This document shows positions 1 through 4,893 of a stretch of 5,977 nt of DNA, piece by piece. Below the pieces are notes generated by a model that was not told the origin of the DNA, ran no database searches, and saw only the letters and a list, made by a program, of their open reading frames with translations. Every line of letters begins with the position of its first letter. Position 1 is the stretch's first letter. This stretch comes from Chlamydiota bacterium (GTDB lineage: Bacteria > Auribacterota > UBA3054 > B51-G9), in the NCBI GenBank assembly GCA_030596365.1, contig JAUVKG010000191.1:1-5977 (forward strand), in the 5' to 3' direction. Made by a program: the position numbers and the translations under genes.

Positions 1-113
1 TCTTCAACACATTTACGATAATCAGGTGTTCCGTCACCGAAAGGAATATTTTCTTGTGATAAACCGTTTATTGCAGCAAGAAAAACATAAATAAATAAAA
101 CAAATTTTTTCAT
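1..113 (-). CDS. Secreted protein of unknown function, N-terminal fragment
   Basis: Only the first 37 codons are inside the window; the gene continues past the left edge. The start is an ATG at 113-111 with a strong Shine-Dalgarno site (GGAGG at 118-122, 4 nt upstream). The N-terminus is a textbook signal peptide: MKK, then a hydrophobic stretch (FVLFIYVFLAAI), then NGLSQ, where cleavage after GLS or LSQ is plausible. The visible mature part begins ENIPFGDGTPDYRKC. The product is therefore probably exported, to the periplasm or the outside. It starts 11 nt after the stop of the membrane-protein gene and is the fifth and last visible gene of the leftward operon. Too little is visible to name a family. 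The call of a real gene is strong because RBS, start and signal peptide agree. Confidence 0.75.
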   Translation of the reverse strand, partial: MKKFVLFIYVFLAAINGLSQENIPFGDGTPDYRKCVE

Positions 114-117
114 GTTG

Positions 118-122
118 CCTCC
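118..122 (-). promoter_or_regulatory. Shine-Dalgarno site of the edge-truncated secreted gene
   Basis: GGAGG read on the minus strand, 4 nt before the ATG at 113-111, in the 11-nt gap after the preceding stop codon. It is the main evidence that the truncated frame at the left edge is a real gene. Confidence 0.75.
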
Positions 123-124
123 AT

Positions 125-592
125 TTAATTAGACATTTTTCTTCGTGTTCTCAGCCATACCGTCTCGATGCCTTTGCCTATGAACGAGAGAAGTATACTG
201 AAATAAAGTCCCATATTGATTGAAAAAAATATGTATGTCCACCACGAGCCGTTCTTGCGTAATGCTCTTTCGATGGTTGGATATGCCTTGATAGATATTA
301 CAAAGATTACAATAACAGCTGCCGGAAACAGTATTTTCCACATTGCCTTACGGATTTTAATTAGATCCATCAAAAATCCAAGTATCATCATAACAATTGC
401 TCCGGTTAAGGCAATCGAAACAGGGAACATTGGGTTGTGTATGATGTCTAAACTGATAAAAAAAACAATCCAAACTCCGGCTATGGAGGAAATTCCATAC
501 ATAGCGTACTCGTCCCCGGGGAAGCGGAAACTTAAGAGCGAACAACCTGCCCACAGGATCGGCAATATCCACACAAAATATTTATTTTTCAT
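125..592 (-). CDS. Small multi-pass membrane protein, unknown function
   Basis: This 155-residue protein is largely hydrophobic. Likely membrane helices lie near residues 5-22, 34-51, 56-77, 86-103 and 117-138, so four or five in all. There is a basic segment after the third helix (KIRKAMWK, about 79-86) and a basic tail (WLRTRRKMSN) that probably lies in the cytoplasm. I see no catalytic motif or known family signature. The ATG overlaps the dehydrogenase stop codon by one base (TAATG at 594-590) and has no Shine-Dalgarno of its own, so translation is probably coupled by termination-reinitiation to the dehydrogenase. The truncated secreted gene follows 11 nt after its stop. A frame on the opposite strand over the same region (216-650) lacks this support and was not chosen. 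Confidence 0.8.
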   Translation of the reverse strand: MKNKYFVWILPILWAGCSLLSFRFPGDEYAMYGISSIAGVWIVFFISLDIIHNPMFPVSIALTGAIVMMILGFLMDLIKIRKAMWKILFPAAVIVIFVISIKAYPTIERALRKNGSWWTYIFFSINMGLYFSILLSFIGKGIETVWLRTRRKMSN

Positions 593-1737
593 TACATTGC
601 GTTTTTGTAAATCTGGATTATTTCTTTTTCTGTTGCTTTACGTGGATTAGTAAATCCACATGCGTCCTTTAACGCGTTTTCTGCTAAAATCGGCATATCT
701 TCTTCCTTTACACCCAGCTCTTTTAAACCTGCCGGAATACCAACATCTTCGGATAATCTTTTAATAGCTTCCAACGCTTCGTCAGCAGCTTCCATATCCG
801 ATAAACCATCCACTTCTTCACCCAGAGCAATAGCGATATCAACAAAGCGATCCGGGCAGGCAATCAAATTAAATTTTTCAACATGCGGAAGTAATACTGC
901 ATTACAAACCCCGTGAGGAAGATTATAGAAACCGCCTAATTGGTGTGCCATGGCATGAACATGTCCCAGACCGGCATTATTAAATGCCATTCCGGCAAGA
1001 AATTCAGCATACGCCATTTTATCCCGTGCTTCCAAAGAACTGCCATTCGCCACTGCGGGCCGCAGATATTGGCTGATTAGTTCAATAGCTTTCATCGCAA
1101 CAGAATCTGTCAGCGGAGTTGCATTTATGGAAACATACGCCTCAATCGCGTGAGTTAGTGCATCCATTCCGGTAGCAGCGGTTAGAAAAACCGGCATGCT
1201 CAGCATTAATTCCGGATCATTGATGGATACATTGGGTGTAACATGCCAATCAACAATCGCCATTTTAACATGACGGTCGATGTCGGTAATAATTGTAAAG
1301 CGAGTCATTTCACTTGCTGTTCCGGCAGTGGTGTTGATTGCAATAAAAGGAGGCATTGGTTTTTCCGACTTATCCAAACCTTCATAATCTTTGATTAACC
1401 CGCCGTTGGCTATAATAATTCCAATTCCTTTGGCACAATCAATGGCACTGCCGCCGCCAACTGCAATAATTACATCGCATTTTTCATTTTTGTAAATAGC
1501 AATACCTTCGTCCACATTTTTTACCGTGGGATTTGGTTGAACGCCGTCGTAAATAACAGAATCAATTTCGCTTGCTTCTAATAATTGTGTTACCTTTTCA
1601 ACAATACCGGTACTCATTAATGGTTTATCAGTTACCACTAATGCTTTCGAGCCACCCAGCATTTTGGCTTGTTTTCCCACTTCTGCAACTGATCCGGCAC
1701 CCATCAGGTTAACGCTTGGCATAAAAAAGCTGTACAT
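592..1737 (-). CDS. Iron-containing (group III) alcohol dehydrogenase, YiaY/AdhB/FucO type
   Basis: A complete 381-residue protein, the usual length for iron-dependent NAD(P)-linked alcohol dehydrogenases, which interconvert alcohols and aldehydes in the cytoplasm. The N-terminal dinucleotide-binding half carries GGGSAIDCAKG (94-104) and NTTAGTASEMTRF (135-147). The C-terminal helical half carries the metal site: D192 and H196 in GMDALTHAIEAY, H261 in VHAMAHQLGG, and H275 in NLPHGVCNAVLLPHV. All four ligands known from FucO are present, so the enzyme should be active. From memory the sequence resembles E. coli YiaY most, then Zymomonas AdhB and FucO. Substrate cannot be read from sequence; ethanol or another short-chain alcohol or aldehyde is likely. 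Start: ATG at 1737-1735 with AAGGA at 1745-1749, 7 nt upstream. It begins 21 nt after the phosphatase-like gene and its stop overlaps the next start (TAATG). Confidence 0.96.
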   Translation of the reverse strand: MYSFFMPSVNLMGAGSVAEVGKQAKMLGGSKALVVTDKPLMSTGIVEKVTQLLEASEIDSVIYDGVQPNPTVKNVDEGIAIYKNEKCDVIIAVGGGSAIDCAKGIGIIIANGGLIKDYEGLDKSEKPMPPFIAINTTAGTASEMTRFTIITDIDRHVKMAIVDWHVTPNVSINDPELMLSMPVFLTAATGMDALTHAIEAYVSINATPLTDSVAMKAIELISQYLRPAVANGSSLEARDKMAYAEFLAGMAFNNAGLGHVHAMAHQLGGFYNLPHGVCNAVLLPHVEKFNLIACPDRFVDIAIALGEEVDGLSDMEAADEALEAIKRLSEDVGIPAGLKELGVKEEDMPILAENALKDACGFTNPRKATEKEIIQIYKNAM

Positions 1738-1758
1738 AATAGATTCCTTTTTATTTTT

Positions 1759-2709
1759 TTATTTTTTTAAAATGGATTTTTGTTCCGCATTATTTTCATT
1801 CCGGTTAAGAGTTATAATAACGGGGTTATGATCTGATATCTGATGATGTTTATCCTCGTAAGATATCGAGGCATTTATGCATTGTTGTGCCAATTCATTG
1901 TTCAATAGAATAAAGTCGATTCGCTTAGAATATCGTATTTGCTGTTTCTTTATTTTTTCATTGATCAATGCGGGAGATGCTGTACATATTTTTGGTGTAT
2001 TTTTAATTAAATCACAACAGGCATCTTTCAATCCAATGTTAAAAAAAGTGTCCATAACTGTAAAATCAAAATTCCCATTGTTCAAATTTCTTATATGTTT
2101 ATGCTTTTTTTCTTTCTCAATCAGATATTTAAAGAATACTTTATCTTCATTAAGAAACTCTTTGCCTGAGGAACAAACGGAATTAAAATCTCCTAACACC
2201 ACAACGGATTCTTTATTATCTAACAACGGTTTAACTTTCTTGCAAATGCTTTTTGCTTCCTTTTGCCGATGTTTATATTTAAAAGGTGATAAATGTATGA
2301 CAAAGAAATTAATTCCCGATGATTTGCAGTGTAACCAACCATGGTGCATTCCTTTTAAACGTCTCTCAATAACCTCAATCGGTGCTTTCGAGGTTAATCC
2401 GACAGGAAAGCCCTTTTCTTTAAGTATAACAGCATAATCATGCCCCCACCGGGCAGCAATCTGTTTTAATGTCTTTTCAGTAAATCCATTAAGTTCCTGC
2501 AGTGCGACAACGTCGGGATTCTGTTTGTTTATCCATTCTGCACCGATTTTCTCGCTTTTGTGATGATTAAAACCATATAAAACATTGTATGTAATGATCT
2601 TGAAATCATTATTTTTCACACAATTCTTTTCACTTTTATCTAATGCCGGACATGTTTGAACCAGCATCAATGTTTGCAGTGCCAAAACAGCCCACAAAAT
2701 TTTTTTCAT
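1759..2709 (-). CDS. Exported endonuclease/exonuclease/phosphatase (EEP) superfamily protein
   Basis: A 316-residue metal-dependent phosphoesterase of the fold shared by DNase I, ExoIII and sphingomyelinases. Residues 1-22 look like a signal peptide (MKKILWAVLALQTLMLVQ, cleavage plausible after CPA), so the enzyme should act outside the cytoplasm. The cysteine at 20 sits in VQTC, a poor lipobox. The EEP core is complete: N42 (ITYNVLYGF), E72 (VVALQEL), H139 (FFVIHLSP), D174 and N176 (VVLGDFNS), D265 (KRIDFILLN), and D293-H294 (ISDHNPVIITL). Substrate is unresolved: extracellular nucleic acid, a sugar or lipid phosphodiester, or an inositol phosphate are all possible. Start: a longer frame reaches 2739, but the ATG at 2709 has AAGGAG at 2717-2722 with a 7-nt spacer and puts the signal peptide at the N-terminus. 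It starts one base after the upstream stop (TAATATG), which suggests coupling. Confidence 0.92.
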   Translation of the reverse strand: MKKILWAVLALQTLMLVQTCPALDKSEKNCVKNNDFKIITYNVLYGFNHHKSEKIGAEWINKQNPDVVALQELNGFTEKTLKQIAARWGHDYAVILKEKGFPVGLTSKAPIEVIERRLKGMHHGWLHCKSSGINFFVIHLSPFKYKHRQKEAKSICKKVKPLLDNKESVVVLGDFNSVCSSGKEFLNEDKVFFKYLIEKEKKHKHIRNLNNGNFDFTVMDTFFNIGLKDACCDLIKNTPKICTASPALINEKIKKQQIRYSKRIDFILLNNELAQQCINASISYEDKHHQISDHNPVIITLNRNENNAEQKSILKK

Positions 2710-2710
2710 A

Positions 2711-3076
2711 TTATTTCTCCTTAATCCAATTTTTTGCATTTTCTAATTCATCAAACGAAAAATTTTTTACCTGTGCTTTAACAAAATGGCTTGCAATATG
2801 CTCAGAAAATTTGCCTATTGGAGAGTCAGTAACAAAAGCCACATGAGACACTTTTTTATGATGTTCACCAATGAATTTCAAATGTGTTATTAATGCTGAA
2901 AAAGAATCCCATCCCGGAAATGATTTCACATGAATTATAACGCCGTTTAATTTTTCGGATTTTTCTATATATGGATCAATTATCTTAGCGGCGGAAAGAA
3001 AGTCTTCTTTAGATAATGCGCCTCCAGGCTCTAAAATAGCGATACCTTCCGTTTCGTTCAAATTAACAGTCAACAT
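2711..3076 (-). CDS. SpoIIAA-like / STAS-SEC14 domain protein
   Basis: A 121-residue protein without signal peptide or membrane segment, presumably cytoplasmic. The layout fits the SpoIIAA-like family (Pfam PF11964, STAS/SEC14 fold): a short N-terminal strand pair (VNLNETEGIAILEPGG, 4-19), helix with KEDFLSAAKIIDPYI (23-37), strand GVIIHV (45-50), the characteristic G-W after it (FPGWDSFSALITHLKF, 53-68), then KVSHVAFVTDS (75-85) and a C-terminal helix ENAKNWI (112-118). Family members are small regulatory or membrane-associated domains with poorly known roles; no enzymatic residues are expected. The ATG at 3076 has a near-perfect Shine-Dalgarno (AAGGAGG at 3082-3088, 5-nt spacer). It is the promoter-proximal gene of the leftward operon and is followed after one base by the EEP gene. 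Family call is from remembered pattern, not a search. Confidence 0.8.
   Translation of the reverse strand: MLTVNLNETEGIAILEPGGALSKEDFLSAAKIIDPYIEKSEKLNGVIIHVKSFPGWDSFSALITHLKFIGEHHKKVSHVAFVTDSPIGKFSEHIASHFVKAQVKNFSFDELENAKNWIKEK
2717..2722 (-). promoter_or_regulatory. Shine-Dalgarno site that fixes the EEP gene start
   Basis: AAGGAG on the minus strand, 7 nt before the ATG at 2709-2707 and overlapping the last codons of the SpoIIAA-like gene. It decides for the 316-residue start over the ATG at 2739, which would put a basic stretch (MQKIGLRRNN) ahead of the signal peptide. Confidence 0.8.
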
Positions 3077-3081
3077 AATTG

Positions 3082-3088
3082 CCTCCTT
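3082..3088 (-). promoter_or_regulatory. Strong Shine-Dalgarno site of the SpoIIAA-like gene
   Basis: AAGGAGG on the minus strand, 5 nt before the ATG at 3076-3074. This is the strongest ribosome binding site in the window, in line with its place at the head of the operon. It contrasts with the rightward Fic and secreted-protein genes, which have none. Confidence 0.8.
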
Positions 3089-3143
3089 GTTTTCATTGTT
3101 TACCTGATTTCATTTTATATGTTTTAACCAGAACACAAAACTA

Positions 3144-3172
3144 ATTGTACGTTTTTTAATAATAATTGTCAA
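3144..3172 (-). promoter_or_regulatory. Sigma70-type promoter of the leftward operon
   Basis: Read on the minus strand: a perfect -35 box TTGACA (3172-3167), a 17-bp spacer, and a -10 box TACAAT (3149-3144, five of six consensus bases). Transcription would begin near 3137, giving a leader of about 60 nt before the SpoIIAA-like ATG at 3076. No other promoter of similar quality was seen inside the operon. I saw no convincing operator next to it. Confidence 0.75.
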
Positions 3173-3198
3173 GAATCCATGTTAGGAAATAAACCTGT

Positions 3199-3250
3199 TA
3201 ATCCGTAATCCGTGGTCCGTAATCCAATAATCCATTAATCCATTGATCCA
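3199..3250. repeat. Degenerate 7-mer then 8-mer tandem word array (TAATCCG to TTAATCCA)
   Basis: Four 7-mers (TAATCCG, TAATCCG, TGGTCCG, TAATCCA from 3199 to 3226) pass directly into three 8-mers (ATAATCCA, TTAATCCA, TTGATCCA, 3227-3250), followed by a decayed unit TTAATTTT. The repeat length changes by one base inside one array while the TCC core is kept. The units vary mainly at purine positions, which suggests an old or selected array rather than fresh slippage. Confidence 0.75.
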
Positions 3251-3259
3251 TTAATTTTA

Positions 3260-3276
3260 CCACGCGTTTGGCGTGG
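3260..3276. repeat. GC-rich perfect hairpin (CCACGC/GCGTGG, 5-nt loop)
   Basis: A 6-bp all-Watson-Crick stem, CCACGC at 3260-3265 and GCGTGG at 3271-3276, with loop GTTTG. An overlapping alternative pairing exists (TTGGC 3268-3272 with GCCAA 3276-3280). Neither strand has a following T-run, so it is not a standard intrinsic terminator. It stands out as GC-rich in an AT-rich gap. Confidence 0.6.
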
Positions 3277-3306
3277 CCAACATTCCATTATTCCCTTCGA
3301 CTTATT

Positions 3307-3374
3307 AGGGTAACGAATTGATAAACAAGGTAATAACCACTTGACATTACCCTATTGTTTTGGTATATTACCCC
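3307..3374. promoter_or_regulatory. Operator-like array of four GGTAAY/ATTACC half-sites
   Basis: Two half-sites point one way, GGTAAC at 3309-3314 (in AGGGTAAC) and GGTAAT at 3329-3334. Two point the other way, ATTACC at 3346-3351 (in ATTACCCT) and ATTACC at 3367-3372 (in ATTACCCC). Start-to-start distances within each pair are 20 and 21 bp, close to two helical turns. Both the inner and the outer pairs are centred at about 3340. The right-hand sites overlap the last base of the -35 box and half of the -10 box of the rightward promoter, so a bound protein would block it. A regulator is inferred, not seen. A fifth GGTAAT (3383-3388) lies in the adjacent 7-mer array. Confidence 0.5.
3341..3369 (+). 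promoter_or_regulatory. Sigma70-type promoter for the Fic gene
   Basis: A perfect -35 box TTGACA (3341-3346), 17-bp spacer and -10 box TATATT (3364-3369, five of six consensus bases). Predicted transcription start is near 3376, giving an untranslated leader of about 190 nt before the Fic ATG at 3566, which includes the 7-mer and 8-mer arrays. It is embedded in the GGTAAY/ATTACC half-site array, so it is probably regulated. Confidence 0.72.
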
Positions 3375-3377
3375 CTT

Positions 3378-3412
3378 TAATCGGTAATCCGTAGCCCGTG
3401 GCCCGAGGTCCG
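3378..3412. repeat. Five tandem degenerate 7-mers, consensus TRRYCCG
   Basis: Units TAATCGG, TAATCCG, TAGCCCG, TGGCCCG and AGGTCCG follow without gaps. Most differences are A/G or C/T changes, the same word family as the array at 3199-3226. It starts just after the predicted transcription start of the Fic promoter, so it would be transcribed. Confidence 0.72.
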
Positions 3413-3478
3413 AATTAAACCGAGAAATAATCAACAAGAAATGAGCAATGAAAAAGTAAATACAAAGAAATATTCAAC

Positions 3479-3558
3479 CAATCCACCAATCCATCAATCC
3501 ATTAATCCATCAATCCATTAATCCAGCAATCCTCCAATCCATCAATCCATTAATCCAT
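3479..3558. repeat. Ten tandem 8-mers, consensus YAATCCAN, abutting the Fic start
   Basis: Ten head-to-tail units of 8 bp start at 3479, 3487, 3495, 3503, 3511, 3519, 3527, 3535, 3543 and 3551; all begin CAAT or TAAT and most continue with CCA plus C, T or G (one has CCTC). The array ends 7 bp before the Fic ATG, leaving no room for a separate Shine-Dalgarno site. An in-frame TAA at 3551-3553, inside the last unit, prevents the Fic frame from extending into it. It is too short and continuous, without spacers, to be a CRISPR. Confidence 0.85.
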
Positions 3559-3565
3559 CTTTTCC

Positions 3566-4618
3566 ATGAATTCTTTAACTGACAAATATATTAATTCATT
3601 ACATTTTTCTCCGGCTCACCTTAGTATAATGAAAAAAATCGGGGAACATAGAGGAAAACAAGAACTATTCTTCCGGCAAACACCTGAAGCTCTTGATTCT
3701 TTACAACATATCGCCGTTATTGAGTCTAGTGAATCGTCAAATCGTCTTGAAGGAATTACCGCGCCGCACAAGCGTGTTGAAGGGATTGTAAAAAAGGAAA
3801 TCACACCTGAAACCCGATCAGAACAGGAAATAGCGGGTTACCGTGATGCGCTTTCATTAATACATTCTTCCGGCGAAGACATGAAATTTTCTATTGAAAC
3901 AATTCTTCATCTTCATAAAATTATTTGTAGTTATATGCCTGAAGAGGGTGGAATAATTAAAACAACAGATAATGAAATAATAGAGTTAAATTCGGATGGC
4001 TCGTTTAAAAAAGTACGATTTAAACCTGTTAGCGCTGGTAAAACAGAAAAAGCACTCAAAAATCTCGAAAAAAATTACTTTAAATCAGCTATTGATAATG
4101 AAATTGAAGCCTTGATTATTATTCCTCTCGCAATTCTTGATTTCCTTTGTATACATCCGTTCCGCGATGGGAATGGTCGAGTTGCACGCTTACTTACATT
4201 AATGCTGCTCTATCATTTTGATTATCAGGTTGGCAGATACATAAGTCTCGAACGTATTTTTGAGGAATCAAAACAATCATATTATGACACGCTTGAAACC
4301 TGTTCAAAAAACTGGCATAAAGAAAAACACGACCCCTTTCCCTGGCTGAATTATTTTTGGGGAGTTTTGTTAAAAGCTTATGGCGAACTTGAAGATAAAG
4401 TATCAAATATTCGTAGCGGTAAAGGTTCAAAAACCGACCAAATTGTTGCTGCGGTACAAAGAAAAATAGTTCCCTTTGCTATTTCGGATATTGAAGCTGA
4501 TTGTCCGTTAATCAGCCGCGATATGATTCGTATTGTTTTAAGAAAACTGAGAGATGAAGGAGTGATTGTGGTGCAGGGAAAAGGCCGGGGAGCAAAATGG
4601 ATTAAAAAAGTAACATAA
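3566..4618 (+). CDS. Fic family protein (probable AMP transferase) with inhibitory motif and C-terminal winged helix
   Basis: A complete 350-residue protein, typical for stand-alone class II Fic proteins, which usually transfer AMP from ATP to a hydroxyl side chain of a target protein. The catalytic motif is intact at 197-205, HPFRDGNGR, with H197 as the base and D201/N203/R205 for metal and phosphate. The autoinhibitory motif, (S/T)xxxE(G/N), is at 58-63 as SNRLEG, so activity is probably held off in cis and no separate antitoxin gene is needed. The substrate flap is likely around 130-157. Residues 288-348 look like a winged helix (SRDMIRIVLRKLRDEGVIVVQGKG), a common Fic C-terminus. Start: first ATG after an in-frame TAA at 3551, with no Shine-Dalgarno. 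It stands alone between repeat-rich gaps; its target is unknown. Confidence 0.95.
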   Translation: MNSLTDKYINSLHFSPAHLSIMKKIGEHRGKQELFFRQTPEALDSLQHIAVIESSESSNRLEGITAPHKRVEGIVKKEITPETRSEQEIAGYRDALSLIHSSGEDMKFSIETILHLHKIICSYMPEEGGIIKTTDNEIIELNSDGSFKKVRFKPVSAGKTEKALKNLEKNYFKSAIDNEIEALIIIPLAILDFLCIHPFRDGNGRVARLLTLMLLYHFDYQVGRYISLERIFEESKQSYYDTLETCSKNWHKEKHDPFPWLNYFWGVLLKAYGELEDKVSNIRSGKGSKTDQIVAAVQRKIVPFAISDIEADCPLISRDMIRIVLRKLRDEGVIVVQGKGRGAKWIKKVT

Positions 4619-4632
4619 GCATCTTGCTTATG
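4614..4632. repeat. Hairpin over the Fic stop codon (CATAAGCA/TGCTTATG)
   Basis: A perfect 8-bp stem, CATAAGCA (4614-4621) and TGCTTATG (4625-4632), with a 3-nt loop TCT. It contains the Fic TAA stop (4616-4618) and touches the 8-mer array that follows. No T-run comes after it, so it is at best an unusual terminator or a 3'-end stabiliser for the Fic transcript. Confidence 0.55.
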
Positions 4633-4654
4633 GAGTAATGGAGTAATGGAGTAA
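4631..4654. repeat. Three tandem 8-mers TGGAGTAA, inverse of the pre-Fic array
   Basis: Three perfect copies of TGGAGTAA followed by a partial unit (TGGG). On the minus strand the unit is TTACTCCA, one base different from the TTAATCCA units before the Fic gene. The two arrays therefore flank the Fic gene in inverted orientation. Confidence 0.8.
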
Positions 4655-4676
4655 TGGGCATAAAAAAAATTATTGC

Positions 4677-4701
4677 AGTACGATTTAAGGGGAGTACGAT
4701 T
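4677..4701. repeat. Direct repeat AGTACGATT, 16-bp period
   Basis: AGTACGATT occurs at 4677-4685 and again at 4693-4701, separated by TAAGGGG. Two copies only; could be a decayed tandem duplication or a pair of protein sites. Confidence 0.5.
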
Positions 4702-4744
4702 AAATATTATTCTTAATCAATACTATTCGGGTAAAAATATGTCT

Positions 4745-4771
4745 CACGCCAAGCTCGCTAAGCACGCAAAA
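4745..4771 (+). repeat. Three tandem degenerate 9-mers (CACGCCAAG, CTCGCTAAG, CACGCAAAA)
   Basis: Three 9-bp words of consensus CWCGCNAAR follow without gaps. A cluster of the same word lies inverted at 4866-4883. Together they form a loose inverted pair around a 94-bp AT-rich core. Confidence 0.65.
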
Positions 4772-4865
4772 GAGAAAGCAAGAAATTTTCATTCAATTTT
4801 TTGATCCATTACAACTGATCTTTTAAACAATTTAAAATTTAATTATTTGATAAATTATGTATTAA

Positions 4866-4883
4866 CCTTTGCGCCTTTGCGAG
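4866..4883 (-). repeat. Inverted partner of the 9-mer cluster
   Basis: Read on the minus strand this is CTCGCAAAG followed by GCGCAAAGG, the same word family as 4745-4771 but in opposite orientation. The pairing is at word level; it is not a base-perfect inverted repeat. Confidence 0.6.
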
Positions 4884-4893
4884 AGAAAAAATT

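Larger units (their letters stand above)
3077..3565. other. Divergent intergenic region with two promoters and short-word repeat arrays
   Basis: This 489-bp gap separates the leftward operon from the rightward Fic gene. From left to right it holds the leftward leader and promoter, a 7-mer/8-mer word array (3199-3250), a GC-rich hairpin (3260-3276), the operator-like array around a rightward promoter (3307-3374), a 7-mer array (3378-3412), an A-rich unstructured stretch (3413-3478) and a 10-unit 8-mer array (3479-3558) that stops 7 bp short of the Fic start codon. I see no convincing gene in it. Confidence 0.8.

Noticed and set aside
216..650. 144-codon plus-strand frame opposite the membrane-protein gene
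   Set aside because: It lies antisense to a gene with clear membrane helices and operon context, has no ribosome binding site, and shows no recognisable domain.
1765..1771. In-frame T-TTA-AAA slippery heptamer at the end of the EEP gene
   Set aside because: A -1 shift would add only a few lysine/isoleucine residues before a stop, and no stimulatory structure follows; it is most likely a by-product of the A-rich gap.
1877..2437. 186-codon plus-strand frame opposite the EEP gene
   Set aside because: The opposite strand carries a complete set of EEP catalytic motifs; this frame is a shadow without domain signature or RBS.
2710..2739. Longer start for the EEP gene (ATG at 2739)
   Set aside because: It would overlap the upstream gene by 29 bases and place a basic stretch ahead of the signal peptide; the ATG at 2709 has a well-placed AAGGAG.
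3441..3521. Short plus-strand frame of 26 codons (MSNEKVNTKKYSTNPP...) running into the 8-mer array
   Set aside because: No Shine-Dalgarno site, and its second half (IHQSINPSIH) is simply the 8-mer array translated; it ends at a TAA inside the array and is not in frame with the Fic gene.
3479..3558. Possible CRISPR array
   Set aside because: The units are 8 bp and directly contiguous with no spacers, and there are no cas genes in the window.
4194..4430. Minus-strand frame of 78 codons inside the Fic gene
   Set aside because: Antisense shadow of a gene with an intact Fic motif.
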